A stretch of 64,000 nucleotides of DNA from Mixophyes australis. Its lineage: Eukaryota; Chordata; Amphibia; Anura; Limnodynastidae. Location: positions 343,577,375 through 343,641,374 of the forward strand of contig JAVHZZ010000003.1 in assembly GCA_036250195.1 (NCBI GenBank), written 5' to 3'. Shown here in pieces: positions 23,260 to 34,394 of this stretch; position 1 is the stretch's first letter; each line of letters starts with the position of its first letter. The notes under the pieces are model-generated. The model saw nothing but the letters and a program-made list of their open reading frames with translations, made no database searches and was not told the origin of the DNA. The translations under genes were made by a program, and so were the position numbers.

Positions 23260-24098
23260 GCAATGGTTGCATATGAGCCAAGATGCATCTGCACACTTGC
23301 ATTTTCACATCTGTATTTTGAGCTGCACGCATCTCAAAATGTTGCAACCTCACATCTAGCATCTGGATAAATCCAGAGCACACATGCATCAATTATCATC
23401 AGCATCATCTACAAGAACCGCACCTAATTTATGTAGATGCAAAGTTCATGGCTCTTAGCTGACATATTTTCAGAGCCATCTAACTTAAAATAAGATGCAT
23501 CTCAGAGTAGCGTGCTTATCTTACACTGTGCACCCTTACTGTAATGCATCCTCCAAGCACAAGATATGTGCAACTTTAAATACAGATGCGCATGTTTAGT
23601 GCATTGATTTTGCACCAAGAAGCATCATTAAGTCACACACATGCATTCTTGGGCATCTCAGGGCAACAGACTTTTCTGCATATCACAAAATAAGAAGATA
23701 TAGAGCACATTTTATTGTCTACCTAATTGTTCATGTCATACATATAAAGATAACCACCCACATATCAGGGTTTGTATGTCCAGATGGAAGTGCTCACAGT
23801 GTAGAGAGTAAAAATGTCACTTCAAGTCCAGTCTACTTTAGAACCACTTTCCCCTTCCTTAATTACATGCCAACAATACCCAGCCCTATGCCAGCATTGC
23901 CCAATATTAGTATATCCAACAATCTGTAATATACAAAATAATATACACAGCATGTAAAAAAATAAAGTTGTATGCACCCAACTTAGTATATCAAACGAAG
24001 TATAACATGCCAAGCAATACACCCACAATAAAAAATGTCACATAATATATACTGTACTATGGCCAGCAAGATGTCCTGTGCTGTGTCTAGAAAGAAGC
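23260..24098. other. Non-coding, nothing recognised
   Basis: Contains several ATGCATCT and GATGCGCATG-like motifs and irregular ATGCAT repetition, but no defined element. Confidence 0.4.
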
Positions 24099-24106
24099 CT
24101 TGATGT

Positions 24107-24393
24107 CAGGGCCATCTTAACAACATTATGGGCCCCTGGGCAAAGCAGTGCACCGGGGCCCCTAGATATAGATATAGATATAGATATATAGATGTATACA
24201 GATACAGATATATATATAGATATATAGAGATAGAGATAGATGTACTTGCTCAGTGACCCTTGAAAGTTTTTTTTGCAGGTTTTTTTCTTTTGCAGGATTA
24301 TTTATTCTCATTAAGAGCAGTGCCTATGGGGCCCCCTTGCCCGTGGGGCCCCCGGGCAGCTGCCCATCGTGCCCAATGGAAAAGATGGCCCTG
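24107..24393. mobile_element. 287-bp non-autonomous hAT, perfect 8-bp TSD
   Basis: CTTGATGT lies at 24099-24106 and 24394-24401. The ends are CAGGGCCATCTT and AAGATGGCCCTG, followed inward by ATGGGCCCCTGGGC and GCCCCCGGGCAGCTGCCC. A TAGATA microsatellite occupies 24164-24242. Confidence 0.95.
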
Positions 24394-24929
24394 CTTGATG
24401 TTCCCTGCAGTCCCTTGACTCTAAGTGTGTTGCCTTCTGCTCTGCCCCTCTTTCAGGTCGCACCAGTATGACACTGATATGCTTCACAAGGCACCATTAG
24501 ATATGTTTCTTAATGTGTCTGAATTTTGAGCGGATACCTTCATCCCAGTGTCTAGGGTAGAGAGGATCTCCTTAACTGGCGGCCAGAGTAGAACAGGTTC
24601 CCATTCTTGAGGATGGTGCTGAGCAGAACCCCAAATGCTTGTTTAGAGCAGATGCCCCAATCTGGTGGTTAATTTTAGGGATGAGCGCACTCGGATTTAT
24701 GAAATCCGAGCCCACCCGAACGTTGCCGATCCGAGTCGGATCCGAGACAGATCCGGGTATTGGCGCCAAATTCAAATCTGAAACTGAGGCTCTGACTCAT
24801 AATCCCGTTGTCGGATCTCGCGATACTCGGATCCTATAAATTCCCCGCTAGTCGCCGCCATCTTCACTCGGGCATTGATCAGGGTAGAGGGAGGGTGTGT
24901 TAGGTGGTCCTCTGTCCTGGTAGATCTCG

Positions 24930-26236
24930 TGCTGTGCTGTTTAGTTCTGTGCTGTGCTGTTTAGTTCTGTGCTGTGCTGTGCTGTGCTGTGCTGTGTTCT
25001 GCAGTATCAGTCCAGTGGTGCTGTGTGCTGTGCTCTGTCCTTCTGAGGTCAGTGGTGCTGCTGGGTCCAGTGCTGTGTCCTGTTCACTCCAGTGGTGCTG
25101 TGTCCTGTGCTCTGTGCTTCTAAGGGCATAGTTATTTCCCCAATATTCCCCTGTGTTTAAAAAAATAAAAAAAAGTTATTTAAAAAAATACCAAAAACTA
25201 ATTTAATTTTTTTTAATTACCACAAAATTTGCACAACCAATCCTGCAGTATAAGCCCATTGGTACTGCAATATTACCAAGTTCACACATTCAGCAGTAAA
25301 AGTCCAGTGGTACTGCAATATTACAAAGTTTACACATTCTGCAGTATCAGTCCAGTGGTGCTGTGTCCTGTGCTCTGTCCTGCTGAGTTCCGTAGTGCTG
25401 CTAGGTCCTGTGCCGTGTCCTGTTCAGTCCAGTGGTGCTGTGTCCTGTGCTCTGTGCTTCTAAGGGCATAGTTATTTCCCCATTATTCCCAAGTTTTTAA
25501 AAAATAAAAAAAAAGTAAAAAAAAATGACAATTAAAAATTAAAAAAAAAATATATATAATTATAACCAAATTTGCAAAACCAATCCAGCAGTATAAGTCC
25601 ATTGGTACTGCAATATTACAAAGTTCACACATTCTGCAGTATCAGTCCAGTGGTGCTGTGTCCTGTGCTCTGTCCTGCTGAGTTCCGTAGTGCTGCTGGG
25701 TCCTGTGCCGTGTCCTGTTCAGTCCAGTGGTGCTGTGTCCTGTGCTCTGTGCTTCTAAGGGCATAGTTATTTCCCCATTATTCCCAAGTTTTTAAAAAAT
25801 AAAAAAAAAGTAAAAAAAAATAAAAAATTTACAAAAAAAAAAAAATATATAATAATTATAACCAAATTTGCAAAACCAATCCAGCAGTATAAGTCCATTG
25901 GTACTGCAATATTACAAAGTTCACACATTCTGCAGTATCAGTCCAGTGGTGCTGTGTCCTGTGCTCTGTCCTGCTGAGTTCCGTAGTGCTGCTGGGTCCT
26001 GTGCCGTGTCCTGTTCAGTCCAGTGGTGCTGTGTCCTGTGCTCTGTGCTTCTAAGGGCATAGTTATTTCCCCATTATTCCCAAGTTTTTAAAAAATAAAA
26101 AAAAAGTAAAAAAAAATAAAAATTTTTTAAAAAAAAAAATATATAATAATTATAACCAAATTTGCAAAACCAATACAGCAGTATAAGTCCATTGGTACTG
26201 CAATATTACCAAGTTCACACATTCTGCAGTATCTTG
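24930..26236 (+). repeat. About 0.3-kb tandem array in hAT leader, 4 units
   Basis: Each unit runs from a CTGCAGTATCAGTCCAGTGG core through TGTCCTGTGCTCTGTCCTGC and TAAGGGCATAGTTATTTCCC to an A-rich spacer, then CAGTATAAGTCCATTGGTAC. The last two units are spaced 296 bp and nearly identical. Earlier ones are longer (about 343 bp) and more diverged. Identical 64-codon open frames in the units are repeat by-products. Confidence 0.9.
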
Positions 26237-26247
26237 TGCTACATATA

Positions 26248-29243
26248 ATGGAGACCAAAAATTTGGAGGATAAAGTAGGGAAAGATCAAGACCCACTTCC
26301 TCCTAATGCTGAAGCTGCTGCCACTAGTCATGACATAGACGATGAAATGCCATCAACGTCGTCTTCCAAGCCCAATGCCCAATCTCGTAGTACCGGGCAT
26401 GTAAAATCCAAAAAGCCCAAGTTAAGAAAAAGTAGCAAAAAGAGAAACTTAAAATCATCTGAGGAGAAACGTAAAGTTGCCAATATGCCATTTACGACAC
26501 GGAGTGGCAAGGAACGGCTTAGGCCCTAGCCCGTGTTCATGACTAGTGGTTCAGCTTCACCCACGGATCTTAGCCCTCCTCCTCCTCCCCCCCCTACAAA
26601 AAATTGAAGAGAGTTATGCTGTCAGCAACAAAACAGCAAACAACTCTGCCTTCTAAAGAGAAATTATCACAAATCCACAAGGCGAGTCCAAGGATGTTGG
26701 TGGTTGTCAAGCCTGACCTTCCCATCACTGTACGGGAAGAGGTGGCTCGGGAGGAGGCTATTGATGATGTAGCTGGCGCTGTGGAGGAACTTGATGATGA
26801 GGATGGTGATGTGGTTATTGTAAATGAGGCACCAGGGGGGGAAACAGCTGATGTCCATGGGATGAAAAAGCCCATCGTCATGCCTGGTCAGAAGACCAAA
26901 AAATGCACCTCTTCGGTCTGGAGTTATTTTTATCCAAATCCAGACAACCAATGTATGGCCATATGTAGCTTATGTAAAGCTCAAATAAGCAGGGGTAAGG
27001 ATCTTGCCCACCTAGGAACATCCTCCCTTATACGTCACCTGAATAACCTTCATAGTTCAGTGGTTAGTTCAGGAACTGGGGCTAGGACCCTCATCGGTAC
27101 AGGGACACCTAAATCCCGTGGTCCAGTTGGATACACACCAGCAACACCCTCCTCGTCAACTTCCTCCACAATCTCCATCAGATTCAGTCCTGCAGCCCAA
27201 GTCAGCAGCCAGACTGAGTCCTCCTCAATACGGGATTTATCCGAGGAATCCTGCAGCGGTACGCCTACTACTGCCACTGCTGCTGTTGCTGCTGTTAGTC
27301 GGTCATCTTCCCAGAGGGGAAGTCGTAAGACCGCTAAGTCTTTCACAAAACAATTGACCGTCCAACAGTCGTTTGCCATGACCACAAAATACGATAGTAG
27401 TCACCCTATTGCAAAGCGTATAACTGCGGCTGTAACTGCAATGTTGGTGTTAGACGTGCGCCCGGTGTCCGCCATCAGTGGAGTGGGATTTAGAGGGTTG
27501 ATGGAGGTATTGTGTCCCCGGTACCAAATCCCGTCGAGATTCCACTTCACTAGGCAGGCGATACCAAAAATGTACAGAGAAGTACGATCAAGTGTCCTCA
27601 GTGCTCTAAAAAATGCGGTTGTACCCACTTTCCACTTAACTACGGACATGTGGACAAGTGGTTCTGGGCAAACGAAGGACTATATGACTGTGACAGCCCA
27701 CTGGGTAGATGCATCCCTTTCCGCAGCAACAGCAACAGCTGCATCAGTAGCAGCAACTACAAAATGGCGGCTCGTGCAAAGGCAGGCAACATTGTGTATT
27801 ACAGGCTTTAATAAGAGGCACAACGCTGACAACATATTAGAGAAAATGAGGGAAATTATCTCCCAGTGGCTTACCCCACTTAGACTCTCATGGGGATTTG
27901 TGGTGTCAGACAATGCCAGTAACATTGTGCGGGCATTAAATATGGGCAATTTCCAGCACGTCCCATGTTTTGCCCACACCATTAATTTGGTGGTGCAGCA
28001 TTAACTTAAGAGTGACAGGGGTGTGCAGGAGATGCTTGCGGTGGCGCGCAAAATTGCTGGACACTTTCGGCATTCAGCCAGTGCCTACCGCAGACTAGAG
28101 GCACATCAAAAAAGCATGAACCTGCCCTGCCATCACCTCAAACAAGAGGTTGTGACGCGCTGGAACTCCACCCTCTATATGCTGCAGAGGATGGAGGAGC
28201 AGCAAAAGGCCATTCAGGCCTACACAGCCACCTACGACATAGGCAAAGGAGTGGGGATGCGCCTCAGTCAAGCGCAGTGGAGACTGATTTCCGTGTTGTG
28301 CAAGGTTCTGCAGCCATTTGAACTTGCCACACGAGAAGTCAGTTCCGACACTGCCAGCTTGAGTCAGGTCATTCCCCTGATCAGGCTGTTGCAGAAGCAG
28401 CTGGAGAAAGTGAGGGAGGAGCTGGTAAGCCATTGCGATTACACCAAGCATGTAGCTCTTGTGGATGTAGCCCTTCGTACGCTTTGCCAGGATCCGAGGG
28501 TGGTCACTCTTTTAAAGTCAGAGGAATACATTCTGGCCACCGTGCTCGATCCTCGGTTTAAAGCGTATGTTGTGTCTCTGTTTCCGGCGGACACAAGTCT
28601 ACAGCGGTGCAAAGACCTGCTGGTCAGGAGATTGTCCTCTGAAGAGGACCGTGACATGCCAACAGCTCCACCCTCATTTTCTTCCACATCTATGGCTGCG
28701 AGGAAAAAGCTCAGTTTTCCCAAAAGAGGCACTGGCGGGGATGCTGATAACATCTGGTCCGGACTGAAGGACCTGCCAACCATTGCAGACATGTCTACTG
28801 TCGCTGCATTGGATGCTGTCACAATAGAAAAAATTGTGGATGATTACTTTGCTGACACCATCCAAGTAGACATGTCAGACAGTCCATATTGTTACTGGCA
28901 GGAAAAAAAGGCAGTTTGGAAGCCCCTGTACAAACTGGCTCTATTTTACCTGAGTTGTCCCCCCTCCAGTGTGTACTCGGAAAGAGTTTTTAGTGCAGCG
29001 GGGAACCTGGTCAGTGAGCGGCGAAGGAGGTTGCTTCCTCAGAACGTTGAAAAAATGATGTTTATAAAAATGAATAATCAATTCCTCAATGAAGTACAGC
29101 ACTGCCCTCCAGATACTACAGAGGGACCTGTGGTTGTGGAGTCCAGCGGGGACGAATTGATAATGTGTGATGAGGAGGAAGTACACACTGTAGGGGGAGA
29201 GGAATCAGAGGTTGAGGATGAGGACGACATCTTGCCTCAGTAG
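26248..29243 (+). pseudogene. hAT transposase (BED finger, hATC), nearly intact
   Basis: Probable N-terminus at the ATG of 26248 (METKNLEDKV), an acidic then lysine-rich segment (KKPKLRKSSKKRN) that may be a nuclear signal. It ends in TAG at 26527. The main frame from 26604 has a BED zinc finger: W106, C121-x2-C124-x20-H145-x4-H150, counted from 26604. The RNase-H-like core shows LTTDMWTS (D348), VVSDNASN (D436) and CFAHT (C455, H458). One in-frame TAA at 28002 (codon 467) follows at once. Beyond it, in the same frame, are RWNSTLYMLQRMEEQ, ATVLDPRFK and the hATC dimerisation block YSERVFSAAGN, with catalytic E793. The total is about 880 codons, normal for the family. Lesions seen: TAG at 26527, a frame change near 26590-26604 in a C/A-rich tract, and TAA at 28002. 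Confidence 0.95.
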
Positions 29244-29293
29244 AGCCTGTTTAGTCTGTACAGGGAGAGATGAATAGCTTTTTTGGTGTGGGG

Positions 29294-29362
29294 GCCCAAA
29301 CAAACCAATCATTTCAGCCAAAGTTGTTTGGTAGGCCCTGTCGCTGAAATGATTGGTTTGTT
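29294..29362 (+). other. Stem-loop just after the transposase stop
   Basis: AACAAACCAATCATTTCAGC pairs with GCTGAAATGATTGGTTTGTT, leaving a loop of about 25 bases. It starts about 50 bp past the stop codon, so it would fall in the 3' UTR of the transposase RNA. A role is not known. Confidence 0.8.
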
Positions 29363-29762
29363 AAAGTGTGCATGTCCTATTTCAACAACATAAGGGTGGG
29401 TGTGAGGGCCCAAGGACAATTCCATCTTGGACCTTTTTTTTTTGCATTATATGACCAATCAACAGTCGTTTGCCATGTTCAAAAAGTAAAACCAAATTTA
29501 AAAAAAATTCAAGAAATTAAACCAAAAGTAAAATGCCGTGTCATAATTTAAAACAAGAGGTATTGACGTGCTCTAAAACTACTGTATTGTTGTTTATATT
29601 TTATAAACACTACACTTGAAAGCTTGAGTCTTTCAATAAAAAAGTAACTGTCCATTGCACGAATATTTGCAACAGGGACAATTTTAGGGTTAAGAAAGTC
29701 AACTAATAACACTTCGACGCTGTCTGTCTTTATAAACACTACACTTGGAAGTTGGAGGAGGT

Positions 29763-30580
29763 ATTGTGGCCCCGGCACCAAATTTACTACCGGGGCCACT
29801 CCACTGTGCAGTCCATATTTAGGTGTATCAGATATTAAACAACGGTGACAGTTGATGCCCAATTTTTTAATTATATTGTGGCCTCGGTACCAAATTGTGT
29901 ACCGGGGCCACCACACTACGCAGTCCAGATACTTGTTTGGTGGAATTCAGACCAGTTGAGGGTTTTATTATTATATTGTGGGGACCACTCTATCTATACC
30001 ACACTACAACTCTATACCACTCTATTTCATACTTTAATTCTATTTAATACTTTAATTCTATTTCATACTTTAATTCTATTTAATACTTTAATTCTATTTC
30101 ATACTTTAATTCTATTTAATACTTTAATTCTATTACTAATTACCATAAAGAGGAACTGCCGCTTCTATTTAATACTTTAATTCTATTAGTAGTTACCATA
30201 AAGAGGAACAAAATAAACCAATTTTACCAAAAGTATAATATGACTTAGACTTACAAACACTACACTTGAAAGATGGTGCCTTTAAATGAAAAAGTCAGTC
30301 TTCATTGCACGACTATGTGCAACAGGGACAGTTTTTGTGTTTACAAAGTCAACCAATAACACTTCGACCCTGTCTGTCTTTAACATACTTGATGGGATCT
30401 CAATGACGAATTGTCTGTACCATGTTTGGAGGAGGTATTGTGGCCCCGGTATCAAATTGGGTACCGGGGCCACCCCACTATGCAGTCCAGATACTTGTTT
30501 GGTGGAATTCTGACACGTGGAGGGTTTTTTAATTATATTGTGGCCTCGGTACCAAATTGTGTACCGGGGCCACCACACTA
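29763..30580. repeat. Four CCGGGGCCAC hairpins in repeated units
   Basis: TGGCCCCGGTACC and its partner GGTACCGGGGCCA (with CTCGG or CCCGG variants) form short hairpins near 29770, 29880, 30440 and 30545. Each is followed by ACGCAGTCCAGATACTTG or a near copy, the same motif that starts the 78-bp units further right. Confidence 0.75.
30000..30182. repeat. AT-rich minisatellite ATACTTTAATTCTATTT
   Basis: About ten copies of a 17- or 18-bp unit, alternating TTCATACTTTAATTCTA and TTTAATACTTTAATTCTA. Confidence 0.9.
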
Positions 30581-30779
30581 CGCAGTCAAGATAGATAGAT
30601 GCGTATCATAGATAAAGTACATTCAGTGGTGTGGGGCAAATTGAAAAATATTCAAAATGCACTGACATTATCAAAAACAAGAGGTTGTCACACGCTAAAA
30701 CTCCAACATGTATATGATGGAGAGGATGGAGGAGCAGCCGTATGTGTAGTGTAATGCAGACCTGTTGAAGGTTTTTTAT

Positions 30780-31765
30780 ATATTTTATTGTGGTGCCCAG
30801 TGCCCACTCCTCTAGGCAGTCCAGGTACATTTATTGGTGCGATTCATAAAAATTCAGGGTTTTTAATATATTGTGGTGACCCACTCCTCTACGCAGTCCA
30901 GGTACATTTATTGGTGCGATTCATAAAAGTTCAGGGTTTTTAAGATATTGTGGTGACCCACTCCTCTACGCAGTCCAGGTACATTTATTGGTGCGAATCA
31001 TAAAAGTTCAGGGTTTTTAATATATATTGTGGTGACCCACTCCTCTACGCAGTCCAGGTACATTTATTGGTGCGATTCATAAAAGTTCAGGGTTTTTAAT
31101 ATATTGTGGTGACCCACTCCTCTACGCAGTCCAGGTACATTTATTGGTGCGATTCATAAAAGTTCAGGGTTTTTAAGATATTGTGGTGACCCACTCCTCT
31201 ACGCAGTCCAGGTACATTTATTGGTGCGAATCATAAAAGTTCAGGGTTTTTAATATATCTTGTGGTGACCCACTCCTCTACGCAGTCCAGGTACATTTAT
31301 TGGTGCGATTCATAAAAGTTCTGGGTTTTTAAGATATTGTGGTGACCCACTCCTCTACGCAGTCCAGGTACATTTATTGGTGCGATTCATAAAAGTTCAG
31401 GGTTTTTAATAGATATTGTGGTGACCCACTCCTCTATGCAGTCCAGGTACATTTATTGGTGCGAATCATAAAAGTTCAGGGTTTTTAATATATCTTGTGG
31501 TGACCCACTCCTCTACGCAGTCCAGGTACATTTATTGGTGCGATTCATAAAAGTTCTGGGTTTTTAAGATATTGTGGTGACCCACTCCTCTACGCAGTCC
31601 AGGTACATTTATTGGTGCGAATCATGAAAGTTCAGGGTTTTTAATATATATTGTGGTGACCCACTCCTCTACGCAGTCCAGGTACATTTATTGGTGCGAT
31701 TCATAAAAGTTCAGGGTTTTTAATATATATTGTGGTGACCCACTCCTCTACGCAGTCCAGAAAGA
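30780..31765. repeat. About 78-bp subterminal tandem array, 12-13 units
   Basis: The unit contains CCCACTCCTCTACGCAGTCC, AGGTACATTTATTGGTGCGA, TTCATAAAAGTTCAGGGTTT and TTAATATATTGTGGTGA. Spacing is 76-80 bp. It ends abruptly at CGCAGTCCAGAAAGATACC, and unique right-terminal sequence of the hAT element follows. Diverged founder-like units occur at 29.75-30.6 kb. Confidence 0.95.
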
Positions 31766-32083
31766 TACCTTGTTGCAACGTTTTGGACTAATAACTATAT
31801 TGTGAGGTGTTCAGAATACACTGTAAATTAGTGGAAATGCTTGTTATTGAATGTTATTGAGGTTAATAATAGCCTAGGAGTGAAAATAAGCCCAAAAACT
31901 TGATTTTTAAACTTTTTATGTTTTTTTCAAAAAAAATCCGAATCCAAAACCTTAAATCCGAACCGAGACCTTTCGTCAAGTGTTTTGCGAGACAAATCCG
32001 AACCCCAAAAATAACGAAAATCCGGATCCAAAACACAAAACACGAGACCTCAAAAGTCGCCGGTGCACATCCCTAGTTAATTT

Positions 32084-33167
32084 CTAGCAGACTTGCAAAA
32101 CCTGCAGCTGCACCCCCAGCCTCCCCTTCTCCACCTTATTAAACCCATGTGCAGCCTGATCTACTGAGCTGTGTTGCACTCTGCCTCTAGGTAGGTAGCT
32201 GACTGGTGGAAATGTCCTACTGAAATCGGCACAGTTGTTCGATATGCAGTAGCAACTATTTCATTCATGTTTCATTCTTTGGTACAGGGTAAAAAAAAAG
32301 AAAAAGTGTCTATGACAAATCACTTTGCAAAAGTTAAATTAAAAATATATTTTTTAAAATGTTAAAAAAATGATATTAAAAAAGATGAAAAACAAATTGA
32401 CAGAGTAAAAATGATAAGCAATTCACATACCCGAAAAAAACAACATCTTTAAATATGTTTCTAACCAGCATTAAATGATTTGTAATCAATTAAAAATTCA
32501 AATCTATTGGTCCAATATCAAAAATTGTTTGGACCTAAACCTGAGGATAATCATTTATCTCCTCTATTAGGACTTATTTCACTATATCTAGTCTGAATTT
32601 GTAATGGAAATAAAGCATCTCATTCATTCAATGATGTGTCTGACATCTGTCATCTAGCCTCAGGAAGACAGGTAGTTTTCCTACATCACTGCAGATTTAG
32701 ATGAAAAACTGTATCATTTCTTAAAGACAGTGAGCTGTTTTATATTACTAAATAAACAGTAGGTACTTAGGTAAATAAAATGAATATGTGTGACTTTCAA
32801 AAGCATGACATTTCTTCATACGAGAGCAAAAACCAAAAGTGTAACTGCAAAATTTAGATATCTTCAGGCAGTTTACAACAAACATTTTCAGTAGGTGTTA
32901 TTCCCCTGTGGCATTTCTAAGAATGTGCTGACTATTCACAATGTATATGTCTTGTTACAGCTAAAGCTGCATAAATGGAAAGATATCCTATTTACAAGGA
33001 AAATGAAGAGCGGCTTCCTCTCTTTTGAAATTTTTGAAGTGACCATAGCTGTATGTGTTCAAGTCAGTAAATGGCTGTGTTAATATTATGCTATACCTTG
33101 AAGGATTATTCTTTTATGGATTTCCTATATTGGAACCTGAAAGACAAAGATGGAAAAAAATATTTTA
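32084..33167. other. AT-rich non-coding stretch, nothing recognised
   Basis: A-rich runs near 32290-32400. No motif or element boundary seen. Confidence 0.45.
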
Positions 33168-33500
33168 GGGCAGCATGGTGGCGTAGTGGTTAGCACTTCT
33201 GCCTTACAGCACTGGGGTCATGAGTTCAATTCCCAACCATGGCCTTATCTGTAAGGAGTTTGTATGTTCTCCCTGTGTTTGCGTGGGTTTCCTCCGGGTG
33301 CTCCGGTTTCCTCCCACACTCCAAAAACATACTGGTAGGTTAATTGGCTGCTATCAAATTGACCCTAGTCTTTCTCTGTCTGTGTGTGTGTATGTTAGGG
33401 AATTTAGACTGTAAGCTCCAATGGGGCAGGGACTGATGTGAATGAGTTCTCTGTACAGCGCTGCGGAATTAGTGGCGCTATAGAAATAAATGATGATAAT
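33168..33500 (+). mobile_element. Full-length V-SINE-like SINE
   Basis: The most complete copy here. The GGGCAGCATGG start has a Pol III A box (TGGCGTAGTGG) and B box (GAGTTCAATTCC). The conserved centre is TTTCCTCCGGGTGCTCCGGT, then CTCCCACACTCCAAAAACAT. The tail is CTGTACAGCGCTGCGGAATT, GGCGCTATAGAAATAAATG, GATGATAA. Head and tail are both intact. The flanking TSD was not certain. Confidence 0.88.
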
Positions 33501-34390
33501 TTTTCATAAAATGTTAAATATTACCCTGTTTTTCCACTGTAGTTTTATTGCAAATAAATATGCAATGTGGCTTCTTGTGGTATCACACACCGAATGCCAC
33601 AGACTTTGCCCACCTCAATCAAGCAGTCTTATGTACGGAGCATCTCCTTTATCTGGATAATGGCAAACCAATTGCTCAGAACTATGAGGCTCGACGTTCG
33701 GCTTTTGTTCCCTTCCTGTTTCTACCAGAGCTGTAATAAGACATTTTACTTCCTTGGATGAGAGAGAAGGGGTATTTATCAATACATAGAGGGGTATGCC
33801 TTGCCCACAGAGGACATGGTTAGCTCTTTATAAGCTCTAATCTGCTCTCCGACCCCCTGCTTTCACCTTGTTGTGGATTGTTTATGATCTTCTGCACTCT
33901 GAGTCACTGTGAGATGAGGGCAGGTGGGTGGTGTAGCTTAGCAGGTTACACGTGATCTTGCTGTCCATTAGTGTAAAAATAATATAAATCATGTTATTCA
34001 TATATTCATCATGTTCATTTAAAAAAATTAAGCAACTAATCCTGAGGCCAGGTTCGGCTTTACAATGATGAAAGGTTGAGATACGGCTGTTTCTAGTGGT
34101 AGCACTATCAGCCACCAATAATGAAGCAGTCAGTCTGTCCAGCTAATGGTGGTGCAGCACGATTGGAACAAGGTGAGACAGCAAAAGGTGAAGACAATAA
34201 AACATATGGCCCAAGTCTGATAGCTAAGCTGAATTATATTCTGTAAACTGTATATGAGCATGCATGCTGTGTATGACTAGATTATGCATTTTTCTATATG
34301 TCATGCGTATGTGAGTCATACAGAGATTCATTAGCCAATGACACAATATTAGCATGTGCTAGTGATTTGTGGAGGTCATTTATGGAGTGT
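33501..34390. other. Non-coding, nothing recognised
   Basis: Two overlapping open frames near 33548-33761 have no motif. Confidence 0.4.
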
Positions 34391-34394
34391 GCCA

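Larger units (their letters stand above)
29440..30745 (+). repeat. Patchwork of transposase-gene-derived fragments
   Basis: Short pieces match the upstream coding sequence. CAACAGTCGTTTGCCATG at 29460-29477 is identical to 27363-27380. AGAGGATGGAGGAGCAGC at 30721-30738 is identical to 28186-28203. AAACAAGAGGTATTGACG near 29551 resembles 28139 onward. GGAGGTATTGTGGCCCCGGC near 29756 and 30430 resembles 27503-27522. Longer diverged similarity runs around these matches. Some pieces occur twice, at 29.64-29.80 and 30.29-30.47 kb. Confidence 0.75.
24676..32075 (+). mobile_element. 7.4-kb hAT transposon, perfect 8-bp TSD
   Basis: GTTAATTT is duplicated exactly at 24668-24675 and 32076-32083. The left end is TAGGGATGAGCGCACTCGG and the right end, read inward, is TAGGGATGTGCACCGGCGAC, a short imperfect terminal inverted repeat. 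In order: a 5' leader with GGATCTCGCGATACTCGG, a roughly 0.3-kb tandem array (24.9-26.24 kb), an N-terminal coding block, the BED/hATC transposase reading frame, a patchwork 3' region with pieces of the same gene, a roughly 78-bp array (30.78-31.77 kb) and the right terminus. Smaller relatives lie at 13809-14698 and 40649-41185. The perfect TSD and near-complete gene suggest fairly recent insertion. Confidence 0.95.

Noticed and set aside
24164..24242. TAGATA array as an independent satellite
   Set aside because: It lies wholly inside the 287-bp hAT element, so it is treated as an internal microsatellite.
25229..26062. Repeated 64-80-codon cysteine-rich open frames
   Set aside because: Each repeats with the ~0.3-kb unit of the hAT leader. 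They are tandem-repeat by-products.
30838..31765. CRISPR-like regular array
   Set aside because: The 78-bp units are repeated in full with no unique spacers, lie inside a hAT transposon and belong to a vertebrate genome.
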